Source: Glaciecola sp964621345
GTDB taxonomy: Bacteria; Pseudomonadota; Gammaproteobacteria; Enterobacterales; Alteromonadaceae
Reading direction: 5' to 3'
Length of the DNA: 43,686 bases
Assembly: GCA_964621345.1 (NCBI GenBank)
Contig: CAZUON010000026.1
Coordinates: forward strand, 1-43,686
Part shown: piece by piece, positions 7,872-14,767 of the stretch
How positions within the stretch are numbered: position 1 is the first letter of the stretch
Layout of the letters: each line of letters starts with the position of its first letter
Notes under the pieces: generated by a model
Told to the model about the DNA's origin: nothing
Database searches by the model: none
Seen by the model: only the letters and a program-made list of their open reading frames with translations
Made by a program: the position numbers and the translations under genes

Positions 7872-8502
7872 TGCTGGCTCCTTGAGGATTACAAATATAC
7901 ATTTGGCTAGGGGTAAGAATAAAGGGTAGTGGAATGTCCCACGCTTGAATAGGCAGCGTTAGTGTTTTTTGAATATCTAACGCTAGACCAATAACGCGTG
8001 CGGTTTGTGGTATTTTGTTAGTCAAAGACGCAAGAGTGCGATCATAAAAGCCCCCGCCCATACCTAAGCGATTGCCGTCTTCATCAAAGGCGACTAACGG
8101 GGTAAATAAAATGTCCAACTCATTGGTGGGGCATAAAGTACTGCAATTTAACTTTGGCTCTAAAATGCCAAAATGATTTGCCCGCATATGGGTATTTTCA
8201 TCGTACTTTAAGAACAATAAATGTCCATCGCAAAAAGGATGAATGACGGGCAAATACACCTCAATATCAAGTTCCCATAAATAGTTTATTAATGGCTGGG
8301 TATCGAGTTCGCCGTCGTTGGTCATATATATTGCGACGCGCTTACAGCCTGCAAATAAAGATAGCTGTTGGCATTGATTAACAAGCTGCGCAGCGGCTTG
8401 TTTTTGCTCCGAGACCGAGAGCGACTTGCGCCGCTCTCTAAAGGTCTGCCTTAACGTATTACGCAAGGCGGTTGTTTCAAAGTCGCCTTGATCAGTTTCC
8501 AT
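7858..8502 (-). CDS. fau: 5-formyltetrahydrofolate cyclo-ligase
   Basis: This 214-residue protein converts 5-formyl-THF to 5,10-methenyl-THF with ATP, recycling folate. The C-terminal signature GMGGGFYDRTLA is present, as are an N-terminal Arg-rich helix (RNTLRQTFRERRKSL) and FTPLVAFDEDGNRLG. I prefer ATG at 8502 over an in-frame TTG three codons upstream. With that start it overlaps the end of the nucleoside hydrolase gene by 11 bp. In gammaproteobacteria fau (ygfA) normally lies directly downstream of the 6S RNA gene. Here two genes are interposed, but the 6S gene is still upstream on the same strand. Confidence 0.94.
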   Translation of the reverse strand: METDQGDFETTALRNTLRQTFRERRKSLSVSEQKQAAAQLVNQCQQLSLFAGCKRVAIYMTNDGELDTQPLINYLWELDIEVYLPVIHPFCDGHLLFLKYDENTHMRANHFGILEPKLNCSTLCPTNELDILFTPLVAFDEDGNRLGMGGGFYDRTLASLTNKIPQTARVIGLALDIQKTLTLPIQAWDIPLPFILTPSQMYICNPQGASSDTR

Positions 8503-9433
8503 ACACGTCAATAAAGAGCTGAGTCAAGCGTGGATGATCCACCGTGGTTGCGACTTTAACTAAGGGGGTATGTAACCATAATTCGCTAGTTGTTGAGCCG
8601 ATAGGTGCAAAACTAGTTTGCCCTTTATGCAACGGATCTGTACCAATACGAATATTACCTTCGGTCATAGTAAATAAGCTTTCATCAAGCATATAGGCAA
8701 GAGGAAAAGCATCGTGAAAATAGCACACCGGTTCGTCTTTTCCTTGCGAATAGAATTCAGTGTAAAACTCGGCAGTCTTCTTCACAAAACCGCCCAGCTT
8801 GGGGTTTTGTGCGGCGAGTTTGCTTGTAAAGTCTGGGGCAAAGGGTAAGTCGTAGGTCACATCTAAGCCAAACATATTAACTTCCCAGCCAGCGGAAAAT
8901 ACGATTTCTGCTGCGTATGCGTCATTCCAAATATTAGCTTCGGCAACAGGGGTCACATTCCCGGGCACAAACGCCGCACCACCCATGATATTTACAGCTT
9001 TTATTAGCTGTGGCAGCTTGGGTTCTAATTTTAGTGCTAGCGCTAAATTACCTAAAGGGCCAACCGCAACCAAGGTGATTTCACCAGGATATTTGTGCGC
9101 CATTTCGACAATAAACTGCGCCGAACTACGCTCATCTAACTTGCCTTTGGGCGCCGGGTGATTAATGTTACCGAGGCCGTCGTCACCATGAACAAAATAT
9201 GCATAGCTAGACTCAGGACCCACATGAGGCATGCCAACACCCTTGCATACTGGAATATCTAACTCAGCCAGCTCTACTAAGCTAAGGGCATTTTTTGCCG
9301 ACATCTCCACCGGCACATTGCCAAATACGGTGGTTAGACCGAGTACTTCAATATTCGGTGACTGAAAGGCAAAAAAGATGGCCATGGTATCGTCGATACC
9401 CGGGTCGGTATCCAAAATTATTTTATGATTCAT
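8492..9433 (-). CDS. Inosine-uridine preferring nucleoside hydrolase
   Basis: This 313-residue member of the nucleoside N-ribohydrolase family splits ribonucleosides into free base and ribose. The Ca2+-binding N-terminal signature DTDPGIDDTMAI is intact, and further family segments are visible: GLTTVFGNV, VAVGPLGNLALAL, MGGAA and a C-terminal YFHDAFPLAYM with the conserved late HDA. No signal peptide is present, so it should be cytoplasmic. It lies between ribokinase and fau with short or overlapping junctions. Ribose released here can be phosphorylated by the adjacent ribokinase and isomerised by RpiA. Base specificity (pyrimidine or purine) cannot be read from the sequence. Confidence 0.93.
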   Translation of the reverse strand: MNHKIILDTDPGIDDTMAIFFAFQSPNIEVLGLTTVFGNVPVEMSAKNALSLVELAELDIPVCKGVGMPHVGPESSYAYFVHGDDGLGNINHPAPKGKLDERSSAQFIVEMAHKYPGEITLVAVGPLGNLALALKLEPKLPQLIKAVNIMGGAAFVPGNVTPVAEANIWNDAYAAEIVFSAGWEVNMFGLDVTYDLPFAPDFTSKLAAQNPKLGGFVKKTAEFYTEFYSQGKDEPVCYFHDAFPLAYMLDESLFTMTEGNIRIGTDPLHKGQTSFAPIGSTTSELWLHTPLVKVATTVDHPRLTQLFIDVYGN

Positions 9434-9471
9434 AGAGTCTTACTTAATTTCCGTTTATGCGAATTACTCGT

Positions 9472-10368
9472 TTAGGAGTTACTGTCTAAAAAAAGCTCTA
9501 CTTCTTCTAACGAAGGGACAGAGGGCGATGCGCCTTTGCGGGTAACGCTTATGGCAGAGGCGGCGCAAGCTAGTTTTAGGGTCGCTTCAATATCTTGTGC
9601 TTTGGCAAAATGAGCCAAAAAGAAGCCAATAAAGGTATCACCAGCAGCGGTGGTATCCACCGCGTCGACTGCAAATGCATCTACGCTAATGAGTTCATTC
9701 TTGTGTAAATAACGCACGCCTTGCTTACCGAGGGTTAGTACCACTTTAATATCTTGCGCAAGTGTTGTCAGTGCTTTTTGTGCTAGCTCAACTGTAGCCG
9801 TTTGCGTTAACTGCATCGCTTCTATTTCGTTTACTATGAGCAAGCCAAGTTTATGTAGGTTTAAGTTTGCAACGTGTTCGGTCATTGGCGCGGGGTTGAA
9901 TGCTACAGGTATGCCAGCGTCGTGAGCTAAATCAATAATACTATCAATCTCGTTCGTTTCATTTTGCAGCAATACCCAATCACTGGGCTTAGCTTGTTTG
10001 AGCACTTTGTTTATTTTGTCTTTGTTCAGTAGATGATTAGCACCCGGGTACAGAATGATTGAGTTTTCACCGCTGTCGCTTACCTGAATAATGGCGTGCC
10101 CAGAAGCGTTTTTGTTTTGCTGACTAACAAACTGCATGTCAACGCCCGCATCGAGCATAGGGTCGAGCATTGTGGCATCGTTGCTATGAATACTGCCCAC
10201 ATGAAAGGTCTTGATACCTGCTTTTGCGCAAGCTACAGACTGATTTGCTCCTTTTCCACCTAAAATGGCTTCGTAAGATATTGATGAGAGGGTTTCGCCC
10301 GGTGCCACAAAATGCGGTACTGAATATACGTGGTCAATATTAATTGAGCCAAAATTAAAAACAGCCAT
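9472..10368 (-). CDS. rbsK: Ribokinase (PfkB family)
   Basis: This 298-residue sugar kinase phosphorylates ribose with ATP. It shows the N-terminal GSINIDHVY strand, the substrate-binding GGKGANQSVA motif (about residue 38), and the C-terminal PfkB signature DTTAAGDTFIGFF, which holds the catalytic Asp and the anion hole. The Ala in TAAGD is characteristic of ribokinases rather than generic PfkB kinases. It is the first protein gene downstream of the 6S RNA gene, with the nucleoside hydrolase following after about 38 bp. No ribose ABC transporter or RbsR is nearby, which favours a role in nucleoside-ribose salvage over ribose uptake. Confidence 0.93.
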   Translation of the reverse strand: MAVFNFGSINIDHVYSVPHFVAPGETLSSISYEAILGGKGANQSVACAKAGIKTFHVGSIHSNDATMLDPMLDAGVDMQFVSQQNKNASGHAIIQVSDSGENSIILYPGANHLLNKDKINKVLKQAKPSDWVLLQNETNEIDSIIDLAHDAGIPVAFNPAPMTEHVANLNLHKLGLLIVNEIEAMQLTQTATVELAQKALTTLAQDIKVVLTLGKQGVRYLHKNELISVDAFAVDAVDTTAAGDTFIGFFLAHFAKAQDIEATLKLACAASAISVTRKGASPSVPSLEEVELFLDSNS

Positions 10369-10451
10369 AGCTTTTCCATTGGAGGGATGCCGTTTTTGCG
10401 GCTCCGTGTGTGTTGCTTGCTATATACGCAAAAATACTTATACGCTAGAGT

Positions 10452-10640
10452 TTTGGGAGCCACCCAAAATGCCGCTGTATACTTTTCGCCCGTGTGCCGA
10501 TAGGACACGGTGGAGGTATTATCGTTACCGTAGGCTTCTCGGTACAAGCCGAGCCTGCACAATAGTAACGGAGGCAACCCCCTGGGTTTAAAGCATCGGC
10601 CAGGAACATGAAGCATACTGGCAAACATTTCAGGAAGCAT
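10452..10640 (-). ncRNA. ssrS: 6S RNA
   Basis: This RNA inhibits sigma-70 RNA polymerase by mimicking an open promoter. On the minus strand it starts near 10640. The terminal stem pairs CCTGAAATG (5' arm, about 10625-10633) with CATTTTGGG (3' arm, about 10462-10470). The 5' arm also has the CTGGCCGATGC element that parallels GGGCCAG...GCCGAT of E. coli 6S. The strongest match is the apical region, GCAGGCTCGGCTTGTACCGAGAAGCCT against E. coli's GCATGCTCGGTCCGTCCGAGAAGCCT. Length is about 185-190 nt. It lies upstream of the fau-containing operon on the same strand, the usual gammaproteobacterial context. The ends are estimated to within about 10 nt. Short reading frames in this interval are spurious. 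Confidence 0.9.
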
Positions 10641-10756
10641 TGTTTTTAAATCGATTTAAAACATCGCTTATGCGTCAGTCTCAACATCTGACTGAGCCGT
10701 ATATATTATCGCAAAGCAGCTTAAGTTAAAAGCAAAGCACAGGGTGATTTAATTAA

Positions 10757-11311
10757 TTATCTTTTAGTTAAGCTATTATACTCGGAAGGTGTATTTATAT
10801 TATTGAGGTTTATGTTATTAGCATCAAGTGCCAAGGCTTCTAGCTTTTGGCTTAGTGAATAAAGGGACAGGTCTTTTTTGCACGAATACGAGTCAATCGT
10901 ATTTTCTACTATCTGCGCATAGTGACTATTACAATGCAGAAAAACTGGCAGCGGACTACCCTCAAATAAGGTAGTTCTGCAGTGAGTCATTCCCGCATGA
11001 ATAAGCGCTTTATAGTTGTTTATTGTTAACATTGGCATATCAATTGGGACTACGAGTAAAGATTCACTCGTGTGTTTCGATGCTGCATGAATACCGGCTA
11101 TAGGGCCAATGCCTTCAACAAGGTCACTTAAGCCCCCTTCAATTGCCCCACCACTTATAAACACTCGCGAGGGTGATAGTGCTGCAAGTTTGTCTTGTGT
11201 GAGGCTTAAAAAGCTTTTCCCTTGATACTGTAGTTTATATTTATCTTTGCGCATACGGGAAGATTGACCGCCGGCCAAGATCAGTGCGCTGAAGCTTTCC
11301 AAACCTTCCAT
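10757..11311 (-). CDS. mobA: Molybdenum cofactor guanylyltransferase
   Basis: This 184-residue nucleotidyltransferase attaches GMP to molybdopterin, giving the Mo-bisMGD form needed by NasA-type nitrate reductases. It has the GTP-binding N-terminus LILAGGQSSRMRKDK, a GPIAGIHAA segment and the metal-binding VPIDMPML. The length is close to E. coli MobA (194). I see no clear Shine-Dalgarno before the ATG, but the motif at residue 9 excludes later starts. It is divergent from nirB and shares a 460-bp control region with it, which places cofactor maturation beside its client enzyme. Downstream on the same strand is the 6S RNA gene, about 115 bp away. Confidence 0.92.
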   Translation of the reverse strand: MEGLESFSALILAGGQSSRMRKDKYKLQYQGKSFLSLTQDKLAALSPSRVFISGGAIEGGLSDLVEGIGPIAGIHAASKHTSESLLVVPIDMPMLTINNYKALIHAGMTHCRTTLFEGSPLPVFLHCNSHYAQIVENTIDSYSCKKDLSLYSLSQKLEALALDANNINLNNINTPSEYNSLTKR

Positions 11312-11414
11312 ATCTGTTCAATTTGATTGTTTAATAACTAATGATGGTAAGTCACATTAAGCACTTTGCAAGTAATTAATTTTCCAAGTGTGTTGCTCAA
11401 CTACGGTACATGAG

Positions 11415-11431
11415 TGCTCTTAATTGGTGCA
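11415..11431. promoter_or_regulatory. NtrC-like enhancer dyad upstream of nirB
   Basis: TGCTCTTAATTGGTGCA has the 17-bp size and half-site spacing of NtrC sites, with a full right half TTGGTGCA and a degenerate left half TGCtC. It lies 64 bp upstream of the sigma-54 -24 element, a normal distance for an enhancer. Confidence 0.55.
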
Positions 11432-11494
11432 GATGTTGACTGTGTTAAGCGAGATATTAATTGTAAGCTTATGTTTTAATTGGTTTAAAAATAC

Positions 11495-11510
11495 TGGCAC
11501 TATAATTGGA
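11495..11510 (+). promoter_or_regulatory. Sigma-54 promoter of nirB
   Basis: TGGCAC-TATAA-TTGGA matches the -24/-12 consensus (TGGCAC-N5-TTGCA), including the exact 10-bp spacing from GG to the -12 dinucleotide. The only core deviation is G for C at -12. The predicted transcript start is near 11521, giving a leader of about 250 nt before the nirB ATG. Confidence 0.6.
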
Positions 11511-11520
11511 TATAAAACAT

Positions 11521-11727
11521 TAGAAAACACCAGCGACGAGATGGAAACCAAAAAATGGTGAATCATCTCGACACTAATGCGTTTCTAAGTTTGTAAAGCA
11601 GCACCAAAATAGACTTCGCATTTATGGCAGTAAACAATATGACATTTTAGTTTTTGTTCCCAACGCAGGGAGCAGGACTTAAGGCAAAGATGCCCACACA
11701 CACTCCGGTGCGTGTGGGTTTTTTTTT
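11521..11727 (+). promoter_or_regulatory. NasT-type (ANTAR) antitermination leader of nirB
   Basis: The hairpin at 11656-11673 (GTTCCC-AACGCA-GGGAGC) has a six-base loop with A at position 1 and G at position 4, the ANTAR-protein recognition signature. It sits just upstream of a strong terminator. A tentative first hairpin, a bulged stem from CTA at about 11585 to TAG at about 11612, would present the hexaloop AAAGCA at 11595-11600. The stem is much weaker than in the nrtA leader. An additional long stem CGAGATG/CATCTCG (about 11536-11570) has no hexaloop. The ANTAR gene nasT is in the same operon. Confidence 0.75.
11693..11727 (+). terminator. Leader terminator upstream of nirB
   Basis: CCCACAC pairs with GTGTGGG and, after one A/C mismatch, CAC pairs with GTG around a TCCG tetraloop. 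Nine Ts follow at 11719-11727. It ends 48 bp before the nirB ATG, so readthrough is required for expression, as expected for NasT control. Confidence 0.92.
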
Positions 11728-11775
11728 GCAAAATTTTTGCAACTAAATAAGCAAATTGACACAAATGAGGCAAGT

Positions 11776-14316
11776 ATGAGCAGTGAAACAGTGCAATGTG
11801 ACATCTTGGTAATTGGCAATGGCATGGTGGGACATCACTTTGTAGAACAATTGCGAGAACAAAATAAAGCGCTAAGCATTCGGGTGCTGTGTGGTGAAGC
11901 AAATTTGGCCTATGACCGAGTGCATTTATCTGAGTTTTTCCAAGGCAAAACACCCGAAGATTTAGCTCTTACCTCACTTGCCCACTACAAAGCACTCAAT
12001 ATTGATGTTGATTTAAATGCTTGGGTAGTCGCCATTGATAAAGAAAATCAAATTGTCACGACAAAAAACGGCGCTCAGCACCGCTATAAAAAGTTAGTAT
12101 TGGCTACGGGTTCCTATCCCTTTGTTCCTCCAATTCCTGGAAATGATCAGCCGCACTGCTTAGTGTATCGTACAATCGAAGATTTACGAGCAATAGAAGC
12201 CTCAGCTTCTCTGAGCAAAATTGGCGTTGTGGTTGGCGGCGGTTTATTAGGCTTAGAGGCAGCGAATGCATTAAAAGAGGCGGGCCTTGATACTCATGTA
12301 GTTGAGTTTGCGCCGCAATTAATGGCGGTACAATTAGACCCTGCAGGCTCTTCACTTCTTCAAAATAAAATACGTGATTTGGGCGTGAGCGTGCACTGTA
12401 ACAAAGCCACTACCTCAATTGAGAGTGGTGAAACTAGCCGATACCGTATGGTATTTAATGACGGCACCCACCTAGAAACAGACATGATTTTGTTTTCAGC
12501 GGGCATCCGGCCTTCGGATACGCTTGCCAGAGAATTCGATATTGCCGTTGGCGAGCGCGGCGGTATTGTTATTGACGATCATTGCATGACCTCAGACTCC
12601 AATATTTATGCCATTGGTGAATGTGCCTTGTGGCAAAACAGAATTTTTGGCTTGGTTGCACCGGGCTACACTATGGCTAGAGCCGCTGTGGGTCATATTT
12701 TAGGTGAAGGCGGGCGCTTTAGCGGCGCAGATATGAGTACTAAGTTAAAATTGATGGGACTGGAAGTTGGTTCTATAGGCGATGCGCATGCAAACACTTC
12801 AGGTGCACAGGTATACACCTACGAAAATCAACCTCAAGGCATTTACAAAAAAATTGTGATTGAGCCCAGTCAAAACAAGCTAATTGGTGCAGTTTTAGTG
12901 GGTGATACATCCGACTACGATACGCTTTTGCAGTATGCACTTAATGGCATTGAGTTACCTCAATACCCTGAGAGTCTAATTTTACCCAGTAGCGGTGAAA
13001 GTGTTCAGCTAGGCGCAAGCGCACTGCCTGATACGGCGATTGTTTGTTCTTGCCATAATGTAAGCAAAGCGGACGTGATTGATTCCATAGAGGCTGGCAA
13101 TTGCAGTGTTGGTGAAGTCAAATCCTGCACCAAAGCCAGTACCGGTTGCGGTGGTTGTGCATCGTTACTAAAACAACTTGTTGATAGCGAGCTTGAGAGT
13201 AGGGGGGTAGAGGTTTCTAACGATATTTGTGAACACTTTGCTTATTCAAGACAACAACTTTTTCATATTGTACAAGTTGAGCAAATCAAAGATTTTGATA
13301 CCTTAGTTCAAAAGCACGGAAAGGGCTTAGGTTGCGACATTTGCAAGCCTACAGCAGCCTCGATATTTGCCTCATTGTACAACGACTTTATTCTAGAAGC
13401 GCAACACGTTGGCTTGCAAGATACTAACGATACCTTTTTGGCGAACATGCAAAAAGATGGTACTTACTCAGTAGTTCCTAGAATTCCTGCTGGTGAAGTC
13501 ACGCCTGATCAACTGATTCTTATAGGTAACGTGGCTAAGCAATACAGCCTATATACAAAAGTTACTGGGGGGCAGCGCATCGATTTGTTTGGTGCTCGGG
13601 TACAAGATTTACCTAAAATTTGGGAAGCTCTGCTTGAGGGAGGTTTTGAAACCGGTCATGCATATGCAAAAGGCCTAAGAACGGTAAAATCGTGTGTTGG
13701 TAGCACTTGGTGTCGTTATGGTGTGCAAGATTCGGTGGGAGCAGCGATTGATATTGAAAATCGCTATAAGGGCGTTAGGTCTCCCCATAAACTAAAAATG
13801 GCGGTATCTGGTTGCACCCGAGAGTGTGCAGAAGCGCAAAGCAAAGATATAGGCATCATCGCTACGGATAAAGGGTATAACCTTTATGTATGTGGAAACG
13901 GTGGTATGAAACCTCGCCACGCCGACTTATTTGCTACCGACCTTGATTATACAACCTTAATTACCTATATCGACCGGATTTTAGCTTTTTACGTGCAAAC
14001 TGCTGATCGGCTGCAGCGAACGTCTGTATGGATGGATAACCTAGAAGGGGGCTTAAGTTACCTTCAAGATGTGATCATAAATGACTCTCTGGGCCTCAAC
14101 AAATCTCTTGAAGCTCATATGCAAACTTTGGTTGATGCTTATCAGTGCGAGTGGAAATCGGTGCTTGAGTCTCCTAGCGCACGCAAACGTTTTCGACAAT
14201 TTGTAAATAGCGAGAAGGGAGACGATTATCAACTCTTTGTTGAAGAAAGAGGGCAAATGCGCCCTGCAACACAAGAAGAAAAAGCTGAAAGAATTGCCGT
14301 AAAAGAATTGGTTTAG
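11776..14316 (+). CDS. nirB: NAD(P)H-dependent assimilatory nitrite reductase, large subunit
   Basis: The enzyme reduces nitrite to ammonium with six electrons from NAD(P)H, in the cytoplasm with NirD. The order of domains over 846 residues is: FAD/NAD(P) reductase (GNGMVG near residue 13, GGGLLGLEAA near 153); a BFD-like [2Fe-2S] domain (CSCHNVS... and CGGC, about 423-460), followed by an extra CDIC pair near 518; a ferredoxin-like half-domain; then the siroheme/[4Fe-4S] ligands in SCVGSTWC (about 638) and SGCTRECAEA (about 677). I chose ATG 11776, which has GAGG five bases upstream. An upstream in-frame TTG lies immediately after the leader terminator. It is followed by nirD after 9 bp. Confidence 0.97.
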   Translation: MSSETVQCDILVIGNGMVGHHFVEQLREQNKALSIRVLCGEANLAYDRVHLSEFFQGKTPEDLALTSLAHYKALNIDVDLNAWVVAIDKENQIVTTKNGAQHRYKKLVLATGSYPFVPPIPGNDQPHCLVYRTIEDLRAIEASASLSKIGVVVGGGLLGLEAANALKEAGLDTHVVEFAPQLMAVQLDPAGSSLLQNKIRDLGVSVHCNKATTSIESGETSRYRMVFNDGTHLETDMILFSAGIRPSDTLAREFDIAVGERGGIVIDDHCMTSDSNIYAIGECALWQNRIFGLVAPGYTMARAAVGHILGEGGRFSGADMSTKLKLMGLEVGSIGDAHANTSGAQVYTYENQPQGIYKKIVIEPSQNKLIGAVLVGDTSDYDTLLQYALNGIELPQYPESLILPSSGESVQLGASALPDTAIVCSCHNVSKADVIDSIEAGNCSVGEVKSCTKASTGCGGCASLLKQLVDSELESRGVEVSNDICEHFAYSRQQLFHIVQVEQIKDFDTLVQKHGKGLGCDICKPTAASIFASLYNDFILEAQHVGLQDTNDTFLANMQKDGTYSVVPRIPAGEVTPDQLILIGNVAKQYSLYTKVTGGQRIDLFGARVQDLPKIWEALLEGGFETGHAYAKGLRTVKSCVGSTWCRYGVQDSVGAAIDIENRYKGVRSPHKLKMAVSGCTRECAEAQSKDIGIIATDKGYNLYVCGNGGMKPRHADLFATDLDYTTLITYIDRILAFYVQTADRLQRTSVWMDNLEGGLSYLQDVIINDSLGLNKSLEAHMQTLVDAYQCEWKSVLESPSARKRFRQFVNSEKGDDYQLFVEERGQMRPATQEEKAERIAVKELV

Positions 14317-14325
14317 GAGAAAATC

Positions 14326-14763
14326 ATGTCAAATACTTATGCGCTTGACCGCAGTGATGATAGCTCAAACAATATGCATGTTGACCCGACGCAATGGCAC
14401 CGGGTGTGTGAGGTGTCAGATTTAGTAATGAATTCTGGGGTATGCGCTTTGGTTAATAATATCCAGATTGCCATTTTCGCACTTGAATACTCTGATGCTC
14501 AGTTCCCAACACTTTTTGCCGTGAATAATTTTGACCCTATCGGCAAAGCTAATGTGATGTCCAGAGGAATACTTGGTTCTATAGAACAAGAGGCTGTCGT
14601 TGCCTCACCGCTTTATAAACATCATTTTAAGTTGAACTCTGGGCAATGTGTACAAATGCCGGAAGTGTCATTAATGACCTACCAAATTCGATGTGATCAA
14701 AGCGATGTATATGTAGCCTTGCCAGACTCCGCGCTTACCAGCGCAATATCGCAAAAAAGCTAA
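14326..14763 (+). CDS. nirD: Nitrite reductase small subunit
   Basis: This 145-residue Rieske-fold partner of NirB supports nitrite reduction. Family features seen are WHRVCEVSDL, SGVCALVNNIQIAIF, NNFDPIGKANVMSRGILGS and the late VASPLYKHHFKLNSGQC. As in other NirD proteins, the Rieske Fe-S ligand motifs (CxH...CxxH) are absent. It is longer than E. coli NirD (108) owing to about 22 extra N-terminal residues (Ser/Asp/Asn-rich) and a C-terminal tail of about 15. The ATG is preceded by AGGAGAAAATC and lies 9 bp after nirB. nasA starts 5 bp after its stop, so the three genes form a tight operon. Confidence 0.93.
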   Translation: MSNTYALDRSDDSSNNMHVDPTQWHRVCEVSDLVMNSGVCALVNNIQIAIFALEYSDAQFPTLFAVNNFDPIGKANVMSRGILGSIEQEAVVASPLYKHHFKLNSGQCVQMPEVSLMTYQIRCDQSDVYVALPDSALTSAISQKS

Positions 14764-14767
14764 ATAC

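Noticed and set aside
10260..10640. Short open frames on both strands across the 6S RNA gene
   Set aside because: They coincide with a recognisable structured RNA and have no ribosome site or protein-like composition.
11736..11775. Earlier TTG start for nirB
   Set aside because: It lies directly after the terminator T run with no ribosome site, whereas ATG 11776 has GAGG at good spacing.
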